Part shown: piece by piece, positions 7,604-14,837 of the stretch
Numbering within the stretch: the first letter of the stretch is position 1
Layout: each line of letters starts with the position of its first letter
Origin: Streptomyces fragilis
Lineage (GTDB): Bacteria > Actinomycetota > Actinomycetes > Streptomycetales > Streptomycetaceae
Direction: 5' to 3'
Assembly (NCBI RefSeq): GCF_003112515.1
Contig: NZ_BEVZ01000009.1
Span: 248,001 to 312,000, forward strand
DNA: 64,000 bases
Notes under the pieces: generated by a model
Told to the model about the DNA's origin: nothing
The model's input: only the letters and a program-made list of their open reading frames with translations
The model's database searches: none
Program-made: the position numbers and the translations under genes

Positions 7604-7960
7604 TCAGGACAGGTCGTCGAGGATCCGGCTCAGCGACGCGGTGTCGGCCGTGCGCTCGGAGGCGGCCGGCGTGAAGCCCTGGAAATACGGCTGGGTCCGC
7701 TGCAGGTAGGGGTTGACCACCTCGTTGTAGACCCTGTTGTAGATCTCGTTGAACTGCCCGAACAGGCCGTCGGCGGACACCGCTTCCTGGTCCGCCTCCG
7801 CCGCCTGGGCGGCCAGCGCGGCACGCGCCGAGTCGGAGACGGTGACCGTGTGCGTGGGTTCGGCGGCCTGGGCCGCCCCTCCCGCGAACACGGGCACGCT
7901 CAGCCCGGCGGCGACACTCGCCAGATAGGCGAGGTAGCGCTTGGAATCGCCTGCTCTCAT
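7604..7960 (-). CDS. Candidate RiPP precursor with Sec-like leader and aromatic-repeat core
   Basis: The ATG at 7960 has an excellent AAGGAGGAG site just upstream, so the 118-aa form is preferred over longer frames. Residues 9-33 resemble a signal peptide (LASVAAGLSVPVFAGGAAQAA). An Ala/Glu/Asp-rich spacer follows to about 64. Residues 67-96 are dense in regularly spaced aromatics (F67, F70, Y74, Y78, Y85, Y92, F96) and in Asn, for example FNEIYNRVYNEVVNPY, and a 22-residue polar tail follows. There is no Cys, Trp or Lys in the putative core. The position 123 bp ahead of a radical SAM maturase makes this the likely substrate. A signal-like N-terminus on a cytosolic enzyme's substrate is unusual. 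Confidence 0.7.
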   Translation of the reverse strand: MRAGDSKRYLAYLASVAAGLSVPVFAGGAAQAAEPTHTVTVSDSARAALAAQAAEADQEAVSADGLFGQFNEIYNRVYNEVVNPYLQRTQPYFQGFTPAASERTADTASLSRILDDLS

Positions 7961-8445
7961 AACTCCTCCTTTTCCGGGGACGCGCCCTTCGGACACGAGG
8001 AGTCGAGGCCGGCACACGGCGCTACACGTACAGGGTGCGAGCACGACTTCGCATCACGGCGGTACACGTACCTCATGGCGGCCGAACAACCGGAGCGTCG
8101 ACGCCGGAAATCACCCGACCGATGGGTTCGGGGATGTCCGGGAAGGCATGGGGCTTCCTCGTACGCCTGACGCTGCCGGTATTGAAACGCAGCACCCCCG
8201 GCCGGTCAACAGGAAGCGAACCCTCCCGTTATGCCTTGCCCCGCGCTCCGGCGGCCGGGGCGAATTCCTCCGAAAGGATTCGGCCGACTGTCCCGAAATT
8301 CGTTTCCGGCTTCTTTGCCCGGGCCACCCCAGGTGAACCCTGCCCGACGAACGTCATGCCGACCGGGGCAGGATACGTATATGGCGAGAACGCACTGCCG
8401 GACCATTGATCGACAACTCGAAGAATTCCGGGTGCCGAACCGTTC
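7961..8445. other. Intergenic region upstream of the radical SAM cassette
   Basis: This 485-bp gap separates the precursor start from the CoA-binding gene stop. It looks less GC-rich than the flanks. An open frame at 8035-8409 has no ribosome binding site or recognisable sequence and I do not call it. The promoter for the radical SAM cassette should lie here, but I cannot place its hexamers with confidence. Confidence 0.4.
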
Positions 8446-8871
8446 TCATCCTCGGCTCAGGGACGCGAGTTCGATCGCGGGGCAGCGGTCCATCACCATG
8501 TCGAGGCCGGCCGCTCGCACCCGGTCGTACGCCGCGTCGTCGACCACGTCGAGCTGGAACCACACCGCCTTCGCACCGATGGCGACCGCCTCGTCGGCGA
8601 CCTCGCCGGCGAGGTCGGAGCGGACGAAGACGTCCACCACGTCGACGTCGAAGGGGATGGCCTCGAGGGAGGGGTATCCCTGCTCCCCGTGGACCGTCTC
8701 GGCCTTCGGGTGGACGGGGATCACGCGCTTGCCGGCACGCTGCAGGACCTGGGCTACGCCGTAGGCCGCGCGGTCCCGGTTGTTCGACAGGCCGACGACG
8801 GCCCAGGTGTCGCCCAGCTCGGTCAGGATCCTGCGGGCCGTGTCCGTGGTCGTGTCCGTCGCGTCGCTCAC
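8446..8871 (-). CDS. CoA-binding domain (YccU-like) protein
   Basis: The GTG start at 8871 follows GAGGAGGATCC. The 141-aa protein is a single Rossmann-type CoA_binding domain with WAVVGLSNNRDRAAYGVAQV near residue 22, RVIPVHPKAETVHGE, VDVVDVFVRSDLAGEVADEA and the C-terminal signature GLDMVMDRCPAIEL. The family resembles the CoA-binding part of succinyl-CoA synthetase but its physiological ligand and role are unsettled. It is cytosolic, monocistronic here and divergent from the FemAB-like gene. Confidence 0.9.
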   Translation of the reverse strand: MSDATDTTTDTARRILTELGDTWAVVGLSNNRDRAAYGVAQVLQRAGKRVIPVHPKAETVHGEQGYPSLEAIPFDVDVVDVFVRSDLAGEVADEAVAIGAKAVWFQLDVVDDAAYDRVRAAGLDMVMDRCPAIELASLSRG

Positions 8872-8988
8872 AGGGATCCTCCTCGTCGTGGGGCCTCGTC
8901 GTGGGGCCTCGTCGATGCCGAACCGCCCGGCAGCCGAAACCATTCCCTGCGCATACGCTGGTGTCGAACAAAGGAGCGCGGCACCACC

Positions 8989-10116
8989 ATGAAGTACCTC
9001 CTGCGAGCGATCACCCGCGAGGAGCACCTGGCCTTCGTCGCCGGGCAGTCGTCGGTGAGCCATCTGCAGATCCCCTCGTGGGGCGAGGTGAAGAGCGACT
9101 GGCGTTCGGCGTCGCTGGGGTGGTTCGACGAGCGGGGCCGGCTGGTCGGGGCCGGGCTGGTGCTGCTGCGCGCGCTGCCGAAGGTGCGGCGCTACCTCGC
9201 CTATCTGCCGGAGGGGCCGGTCATCGACTGGGATTCCGAGGACCTCGACGGCTGGCTGGGCCCGATGATCGCCTACCTGCGCGACCTCGGCGCCTTCACC
9301 GTGCGGATGGGTCCGCCGGTGGTCGCCCGGCGCTGGGACGCCGCCACGGTGCGGGGCGCGGTCGCCGACCCGGAGGTGCGGTGGCTGCGCGAGGCGCCGC
9401 CCTCCGCGGAGAACCCGGCGGCACGGGAGCTCGCCGAGCGGCTGCACGGGCTGGGCTGGCGGCCGGTGACCGCCGAGGGCGAGGACAGCGCCGCCGTCAA
9501 CCAGCCCCGGTACGTGTTCCAGGTGCCGTTCGGTGACCGGCCCCTGCGGGAGGTCCAGGCGGGGTACAGCCCGGAGTGGCGCCGCAACGCGAAGAAGGCG
9601 TGGCGGGCCGGGGTGGAGGTGGTCCGGGGCGGCTACGAGGACCTCGCCGCCTTCCACCGGCTCTACGCCGAGGCCGCCGAGCGCGACGGGCTGATCCCGC
9701 GGCCCCTCTCCTACTTCCAGCGCATGTGGATCGCCCTGCGCAACGAGCACCCGGACCGGATGCGGCTCTACTTCTCCCGGTTCGAGGGCGAGGACCAGGC
9801 CGCGGCCCTGATGCTCGCCGTCGGAGAGCATGTGTGGCACGCCTATGGGGCCGCGCCACACACCCGGACGGACGTGTGCCCCGACCATGCGCTGCAGTGG
9901 CGGATGATGTCGGACGCCCATGAGATGGGCGCGACCCTCTACGACCTGCGCGGCATCACCGGTTCGGTCGCGGGCGACGAGCAGCATCTCGCGCTGCTGC
10001 GCCACCGCCTCGGTACGGGCGGCGAGGCGGTCGAGTACCTCGGGGAGTGGGACTTCCCGCTCAGCAAGGTTCTCCACAAGGCACTCGACCTGTACATCGC
10101 CCACCGCGGGGCCTGA
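8989..10116 (+). CDS. FemAB/FemX-family aminoacyl (glycyl) transferase
   Basis: The ATG at 8989 follows AAGGAGCG. The 375-aa protein has the FemAB fold of two GNAT-like halves: HLAFVAGQSSVSHLQIPSWG at the N-terminus, RRYLAYLPEGPVIDW, AGYSPEWRRNAKKAWRAGV in the middle, and AYGAAPHTRTDVCPDHALQW plus GATLYDLRGITG in the second half. Family enzymes use aminoacyl-tRNA to add glycine or other residues to the lipid II side chain at the cytoplasmic membrane face. In Streptomyces, FemX adds the single glycine of the peptidoglycan bridge. Several paralogues usually exist, so exact identity with FemX is not certain. Confidence 0.88.
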   Translation: MKYLLRAITREEHLAFVAGQSSVSHLQIPSWGEVKSDWRSASLGWFDERGRLVGAGLVLLRALPKVRRYLAYLPEGPVIDWDSEDLDGWLGPMIAYLRDLGAFTVRMGPPVVARRWDAATVRGAVADPEVRWLREAPPSAENPAARELAERLHGLGWRPVTAEGEDSAAVNQPRYVFQVPFGDRPLREVQAGYSPEWRRNAKKAWRAGVEVVRGGYEDLAAFHRLYAEAAERDGLIPRPLSYFQRMWIALRNEHPDRMRLYFSRFEGEDQAAALMLAVGEHVWHAYGAAPHTRTDVCPDHALQWRMMSDAHEMGATLYDLRGITGSVAGDEQHLALLRHRLGTGGEAVEYLGEWDFPLSKVLHKALDLYIAHRGA

Positions 10117-10124
10117 CCCTCACA

Positions 10125-10955
10125 TCAGTTGAACTCGTCCGGGTCGGGACCCGTGCGCAGCCCGCGGTCGAGGGTGGCGAGCGAGGCCATCTCCTCGTCG
10201 GTGAGGGTGAACCCGAAGACGTCGATGTTCTCGGCGATGCGCGCCGGGGTGACCGACTTGGGGATCACAACGTTGCCGAGCTGGAGGTGCCAGCGCAGCA
10301 CGATCTGCGCGGGCGTCCTGCCGTGGCGCTCGGCGAGGGAGACGATCGCCTCCTCCTGCAGCACCGCGCCCTGGGCCAGCGGGCTCCACGCCTCGGTGGC
10401 GATGCCCAGCTCGGCGTGCACGGCGCGCAGTTCGGCCTGCTGCAGCGCGGGGTGGAGTTCGACCTGGTTGACGGCGGGGACCAGCGAGCTGTGGTCCAGC
10501 AGCCGGCGCAGGTGGGCGGGCTGGAAGTTGGAGACGCCCGCGGCGCGGATCCGGCCGTCGGCGGCCAGCCGCTCGAAGGCGCGCCAGGTGTCGAGGTACA
10601 GGTCACGGGCCGGGGTGGGCCAGTGGATCAGGTACAGGTCGACGTGGTCGAGGCCCAGCTTGGCCAGGCTCTCGTCGAAGGCGCGCAGGGTGGCGTCGTA
10701 GCCCTGCTCGGAGTTCCACACCTTGGTGGTGACGAACAGGTCGTCGCGGGCGACGCCGGATGCGGCGATCGCCTTGCCGACTCCCGCCTCGTTGCCGTAG
10801 ATCGCGGCGGTGTCGATCGAGCGGTAGCCGGCCTCCAGGGCCGCGGTGACGGCGGCGGTGGTGTCCTCGTCGGGGACCTGGAAGACGCCGAAGCCCAGCT
10901 GGGGGATGTCGACGCCGTTGTTGAGGGTGACGGTGGGGACGGAGGGGGTGGTCAT
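10125..10955 (-). CDS. Aldo-keto reductase (2,5-diketogluconate reductase-like)
   Basis: The 276-aa protein shows the AKR tetrad: Asp in GYRSIDTAAIYGNE, the Tyr of IYGNE, Lys in LFVTTKVWNSE and His in LYLIHWPTPARD. The C-terminal cofactor loop IPKSVTPARIAENIDVF indicates NADPH use. It should reduce small aldehydes or ketones in the cytosol. It lies downstream of an MFS exporter on the same strand, across a gap of 172 bp carrying a 15-bp tandem repeat, and may be co-transcribed with it and controlled by the MarR regulator. Confidence 0.93.
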   Translation of the reverse strand: MTTPSVPTVTLNNGVDIPQLGFGVFQVPDEDTTAAVTAALEAGYRSIDTAAIYGNEAGVGKAIAASGVARDDLFVTTKVWNSEQGYDATLRAFDESLAKLGLDHVDLYLIHWPTPARDLYLDTWRAFERLAADGRIRAAGVSNFQPAHLRRLLDHSSLVPAVNQVELHPALQQAELRAVHAELGIATEAWSPLAQGAVLQEEAIVSLAERHGRTPAQIVLRWHLQLGNVVIPKSVTPARIAENIDVFGFTLTDEEMASLATLDRGLRTGPDPDEFN

Positions 10956-11035
10956 GGTGCTTCCTTGCGGTGGTGCCGGTGATGCGGACGACGGGGTTGC
11001 TGATGGGTGTTCCGGCGGCGGGGGGTTCCCACGAC

Positions 11036-11095
11036 GGAGGTTCGGGCGGCGGCGGTTCGGACGACGGGGCTTCGGGCGGCGGGGCTTCGGGCGGC
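11036..11095 (+). repeat. 15-bp tandem repeat, 4 copies
   Basis: Four contiguous 15-bp units, the last two identical (GGGGCTTCGGGCGGC), lie between the MFS stop at 11128 and the aldo-keto reductase start. This is one of several minisatellites placed just beyond gene ends in the window. Confidence 0.85.
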
Positions 11096-11127
11096 GGGGC
11101 AGGGGTGGAGAGGGCCGGACGGGGTCG

Positions 11128-12375
11128 TCACAGACTCGCAGGCAGCGGCGCCGCTTCCGCCTCCGGCGCCGGCCTCGGCGCGGCGGACCTCTCCGAGCCG
11201 GCCACCATCCGGCCGGTGACGCCGGTGCGCCGGGCCCGGCGGTCCAGGTGGGCCGCGAGCAGGGAGAGCAGGAGGGCGGAGCCGGCCAGGATCGCGCCTA
11301 CCCAGTTGGGGGCGGTGTATCCGAGGCCGCCGGAGATCACCAGACCGCCCAGCCAGGCGGCGAGCGCGTTGCCGAGGTTGAAGGCGCCGATGTTGGCGGC
11401 GGACGCCAGGGTGGGGGCCGCCGACGCCTGGTCGAGCACCCACTTCTGCAGCGGCGGCACGGTGGCGAAGCCCAGGGCGCCGATCAGGGTCAGGGTGACG
11501 ACGGCGAGCGCCTTGTGGTGGGCGGTGACCGTGAAGACGAACAGGGTCGCCGACAGCGATGCCAGCGCGGTGAACAGCAGCGGCATCAGCGCCCGGTCGG
11601 CAAGCTTGCCGCCGACCAGGTTGCCGAAGAACATGCCCAGGCCGAACAGCACCAGCAGCCAGGTCACGGAGGACTCCGCGAAGCCGGTGACCTCCGTCGC
11701 CAGGGGCGTGATGTAGGTGATGGCGGCGAAGACCCCGCCGAAGCCGAGCACGGTCATCGCCATCGCCAGCCACACCTGCAGGTTGCGGAAGGCGGCGAAC
11801 TCGGCACGGACGTCGGCGGCGGGCGGGCGTCCGCCCTCGGGGATCAGCCGGGCGACGCCGAGCAGCCCGACGACGCCGAGCGCGGCGACGGCGGCGAAGG
11901 TGGTGCGCCAGCCGGCGACCTGGCCGAGGTAGGTGCCGCCGGGGACGCCGACGACGTTGGCGACGGTCAGGCCCATGAACATCAGCGAGATCGCGGACGC
12001 CCGGCGGTGCGGGGCGACCAGGTCGGCGGCGACCACGGAGCCGATGCCGAAGAACGCGCCGTGCGCCAGCGAGGCGACGATCCGCCCGGCGAGCATCAGG
12101 CCGAAGACCGGGGCGACGGCCGACAGGAGGTTGCCGGCGACGAAGAGGCCCATGAGGAACATCAGCATCTTCTTGCGGGACACCTTGGTGCCCAGCACGG
12201 TCAGCAGCGGGGCGCCGAGGACGACGCCCAGCGCGTAGCCGGTCACCAGCCAGCCGGCGGTCGGGACGGTGACGCCGAAGTCGTCCGCGACCTGGGGCAG
12301 CACGCCCATGATCACGAACTCCGTGGTGCCGATCCCGAAGGCCCCGACGGCCAGAGCCAGGAGCGCGAGAGGCAT
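11128..12375 (-). CDS. MFS drug/arabinose-type efflux transporter (DHA1)
   Basis: The ATG at 12375 begins MPLALLALAVGAFGIGTTEF. The 415-aa protein has about 12 hydrophobic helices and DHA1 signatures: GTTEFVIMGVLPQVADD, GWLVTGYALGVVLGAPLLT in helix 2, and SLAHGAFFGIGSVVAADLV. It should export small hydrophobic compounds by proton antiport at the cytoplasmic membrane. It is divergent from a MarR gene with a 214-bp gap carrying repeated TTGCA motifs, the classic layout of a MarR-repressed efflux pump. The substrate is not predictable. Confidence 0.92.
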   Translation of the reverse strand: MPLALLALAVGAFGIGTTEFVIMGVLPQVADDFGVTVPTAGWLVTGYALGVVLGAPLLTVLGTKVSRKKMLMFLMGLFVAGNLLSAVAPVFGLMLAGRIVASLAHGAFFGIGSVVAADLVAPHRRASAISLMFMGLTVANVVGVPGGTYLGQVAGWRTTFAAVAALGVVGLLGVARLIPEGGRPPAADVRAEFAAFRNLQVWLAMAMTVLGFGGVFAAITYITPLATEVTGFAESSVTWLLVLFGLGMFFGNLVGGKLADRALMPLLFTALASLSATLFVFTVTAHHKALAVVTLTLIGALGFATVPPLQKWVLDQASAAPTLASAANIGAFNLGNALAAWLGGLVISGGLGYTAPNWVGAILAGSALLLSLLAAHLDRRARRTGVTGRMVAGSERSAAPRPAPEAEAAPLPASL

Positions 12376-12424
12376 GGGGTTCTCCCAGACGATGTGTTGC
12401 GGGGGGTGGTTACAGGCGACGACA

Positions 12425-12461
12425 TTAGTTGCACACGCGGGATAATTGCAAACGCGGGCTA
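12425..12461. promoter_or_regulatory. Candidate MarR operator between exporter and regulator genes
   Basis: A 13-bp motif occurs twice: TTGCACACGCGGG at 12429-12441 and TTGCAAACGCGGG at 12446-12458. It is framed by TTAG (12425) and CTAA (12458), and GTTGCA and TTGCAAAC form an imperfect inverted pair. The site is the only AT-containing patch of the divergent gap, so it is a likely regulator binding site; binding itself is inference. Confidence 0.5.
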
Positions 12462-12589
12462 AATCTGGCCCCGGGTAACCCCTGTGTGGAAGGATTGGTG
12501 AACGTCCGGCGGGTCCGGCAGTGGTCCGCCGGCGTCCGCGTCGGACGTTTCCCGACCCGACCGACCCCTTTGCCGAGTAGGAGGTCAGC

Positions 12590-13048
12590 GTGACCGCGAC
12601 CGATCCCTCGCTCACCGCCCTCGCCGACGGCTGGTGCGCGCTCTCCCTCCTGCACGGCAGGATCGAGTCCCACCTCGAGCGCGCGCTGCAGCGCCACGGG
12701 CTGAGCCCGCGGGAGTACTCCCTGCTGGACGTCCTCAGCCGGCAGCACGACGGACCGGGCGGCCACCTGCAGATGAAGCAGGTCGCCGAGGCCGTCGTGC
12801 TGAGCCAGAGCGCGACCACGCGGCTGGTGACGCGCCTGGAGGACCGGGGCCTGCTGTCGCGCTACCTGTGCCCCACCGACCGGCGCGGCATCTACACGGA
12901 CGTGTCCGGGTCCGGCCTGGCCCTGCTCACCGAGGCCCGGCCGACGCACGAGGCCGCCCTGCGCGAGGCCCTCGACGACGCGTCGCGGGACCCGCGCCTT
13001 GAGCCGCTGGTCCGCGTGGTGGAGTCCGCGCGCACCGCCGCCGCGTAA
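12590..13048 (+). CDS. MarR-family transcriptional regulator
   Basis: The GTG at 12590 follows AGGAGGT. The 152-aa protein has the winged-helix core HGLSPREYSLLDVLSRQHD, LQMKQVAEAVVLSQSATTRL, VTRLEDRGLLSRYLCPTDRR, with the wing at about residues 95-110. The dimerising helices are at the N- and C-termini. It probably represses the divergent MFS gene and itself, with release by a ligand. Its stop codon lies inside the first unit of a 25/26-bp tandem repeat that continues into the intergenic region. Confidence 0.92.
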   Translation: MTATDPSLTALADGWCALSLLHGRIESHLERALQRHGLSPREYSLLDVLSRQHDGPGGHLQMKQVAEAVVLSQSATTRLVTRLEDRGLLSRYLCPTDRRGIYTDVSGSGLALLTEARPTHEAALREALDDASRDPRLEPLVRVVESARTAAA

Positions 13049-13216
13049 GAAGCCGGCACACCGCTGCCGCGTAAGACCCCGGTGCACCGCCGCCGCGTGG
13101 GACCCGGCGCTCCGCTGCCGCGTGAAACCCGGCGCTCCACCGCCGCGTGAAACCCGGCGCTCCACCGCCGCGTGGCACCCGGCGCTCCACCGCCGCGTGG
13201 CACCCGGCGCTCCACC
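13040..13216 (+). repeat. 25/26-bp tandem repeat, 7 copies, overlapping the marR stop
   Basis: Units start at 13040, 13066, 13092, 13117, 13142, 13167 and 13192. The first two are 26 bp, the rest 25 bp. The consensus opens GCCGCGT and contains ACCCGGCGCTCCACC; the last two units are identical. The first unit contains the marR stop (TAA). There are no spacers, so it is a minisatellite rather than a CRISPR array. Confidence 0.9.
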
Positions 13217-13310
13217 GCGTGCGGGACGCCCTCGGCGCACGGCACGGGATCAGGCCCCGGGGCACCGCGCCCGCCCTGGCCCCGGTCCCTGCCCACGGAG
13301 GGAGCCGTCC

Positions 13311-14837
13311 CTACCCGATCTCCACCACCCGGGCCCACGCCGGAGGGACGTCGGGCGTGTGGTGGGGGTCGTCCTCCGAGTAGTACGGAGCACGGGGGAA
13401 CAGCCCCACGACCGTGCGGCAGGGCGGCCGGGACGCGGGCCAGGAGGTCTGGCCGTCGGTCAGCGCGACCACGACGTCGGGACGGGGCCGCGCCCCCAGC
13501 GCCGTGTCGAAACCGGACCGCAGGTCCGTGCCGCCTCCGCCGAGGAGCGTGACGCCCTCCCCGGCGCAGACCGGCCCCACCCGGTGGGTGGCCGCGTCGC
13601 AGCTGATCACGGTCACCAGGTCCCTGCGGCCTCCCAGGGACCTGGTGATGGCGGCCACCTCGAGCAGGGCGCTGCCGAGTTCGGTGTCGCTCACCGAGCC
13701 GGAGGTGTCGACGACCACGGTCACCTTGGGCGGCCGGCGCCGCAGGCTCGGCAGGACGACGCCGGGCAGCCCGGCCGAGCGGCGGGACGGGCGGCCGTAC
13801 GTGTAGTCCTGGCCGGCTCCCGGGCCGGTGGCCGCCGAGCGGATCGCCGCGCCCAGCAGCGCCCGCCAGGGCTGCGGCGCGTGGAACACCTCCTCGGCCC
13901 ACCGCCGCCAGGCCCCCGGGGTGTTGCCGGGCCGGGCGGAGATGCCCTGCGCCACCCGGAAGCGCACCGCGTCACGCTCCTGGTCGGTCAGTCCGTGGGC
14001 GCCCTCGGGCCCGAACTCCCATCCGCGGGTCATGCCGTCCGCGCCGCTGCCGCAGTCGAGCCAGGTGAAGCGCTCGGTATGCCGGTGGAGCCGGATCCGG
14101 TCGACGTAGTCCTCCATGACCCCGTCGTTCTCGAGACCCAGCAGCCGCGGGGTGACGACATCGGCGGGCTCGGGCAGCCCGTGGCCGAAGGCGTCGTCGT
14201 TGATCTCGCAGTCGGCGGCGATGTTCATGCGCAGCCGGTCCCCGGGGCCGGTCAGGTCCCGGGCCCGGGCCATCCGGTCGCTGCGCCCGTGGTGGTCGCG
14301 CAGCAGGTGGGACACCTCGTGCACCCAGACGGAGGCGAGCTCCTCCACCGGCAGGGACGCCACGAACGCGGGTGACGCGTAGCAGCGCCAGTACCGGTCC
14401 ACCGCCATGGTGGGGACCTGGTGCGACTCGACCACGTGCAGCGCGTACAGCGCCGCCGCCAGGTAGGGGCGGGCCCGGGCGGCCTGCAGCCGGGCCGCGT
14501 ACAGCTTGTCCAGGTCCAGCAGCCCGGGCTCCGGCGAGGCCTGGGCAGGGCGGGGAGCCGCCCCCTGCCGGGGCGCGGGTGCGGGCCTCGACCGGGGCAC
14601 CGCGCCCACCCGGGACTCCCCCGCCCTCGCCGCCGTTCCCACCGCCGTCCCCGCTGCCGTTCCCACCGCCGTCCCCGCTGCCGTCCCCGCTGCCGTTCCC
14701 ACCGCCGTCCCCGCTGCCGTCCCTGCCGTCGTCCCCGCTGCCGTCCCCACCGCCGTTCCCGCTGCTGTTCCGGCCGCCGCCGTCGCCGTCGCCCTCACCG
14801 CCGCCCTCGCCGTGGCCCCCGCCACCGCCCTCGTCAT
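13311..14837 (-). CDS. DUF2201-type putative metallopeptidase with VWA-like domain
   Basis: I use the ATG at 14837, which overlaps the MoxR gene end; the product is then 508 aa. The first 70 residues are low-complexity Ala/Gly/Thr/Val from a 12-bp DNA repeat. Conserved sequence begins at LLDLDKLYAARLQAARARPY. A zinc-like motif VHEVSHLLRDHHGRSD is followed by NIAADCEINDDAF and, at the C-terminus, a VWA-like domain (VTVVVDTSGSVSDTELG, GGGGTDLRSGFD, VVVALTDGQTSWP). Such proteins occur with MoxR ATPases as chaperone/metal-insertion-type pairs. The true start may be further in, or the repeat may hide a frame change. Confidence 0.85.
   Translation of the reverse strand: MTRAVAGATARAAVRATATAAAGTAAGTAVGTAAGTTAGTAAGTAVGTAAGTAAGTAVGTAAGTAVGTAARAGESRVGAVPRSRPAPAPRQGAAPRPAQASPEPGLLDLDKLYAARLQAARARPYLAAALYALHVVESHQVPTMAVDRYWRCYASPAFVASLPVEELASVWVHEVSHLLRDHHGRSDRMARARDLTGPGDRLRMNIAADCEINDDAFGHGLPEPADVVTPRLLGLENDGVMEDYVDRIRLHRHTERFTWLDCGSGADGMTRGWEFGPEGAHGLTDQERDAVRFRVAQGISARPGNTPGAWRRWAEEVFHAPQPWRALLGAAIRSAATGPGAGQDYTYGRPSRRSAGLPGVVLPSLRRRPPKVTVVVDTSGSVSDTELGSALLEVAAITRSLGGRRDLVTVISCDAATHRVGPVCAGEGVTLLGGGGTDLRSGFDTALGARPRPDVVVALTDGQTSWPASRPPCRTVVGLFPRAPYYSEDDPHHTPDVPPAWARVVEIG
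14630..14773 (+). repeat. 12-bp tandem repeat, about 12 units, inside a coding region
   Basis: Degenerate 12-bp units such as CCGCCGTCCCCG and CTGCCGTTCCCA run through the N-terminal coding part of the DUF2201 gene. Read in the called frame they give GTAAGTAV repeats; one frame over they give GDGSGDGGGN repeats. Confidence 0.85.

Noticed and set aside
8035..8409. Open frame upstream of the radical SAM precursor
   Set aside because: No ribosome binding site, no recognisable sequence and it overlaps the likely promoter region.
13040..13216. Possible CRISPR array
   Set aside because: Repeats are contiguous without spacers and no cas genes are nearby.
12425..13240. Minus-strand frame with GGGAPGFTRRWSAG-type repeats
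   Set aside because: It is the reverse-frame reading of the tandem repeat and the marR gene.
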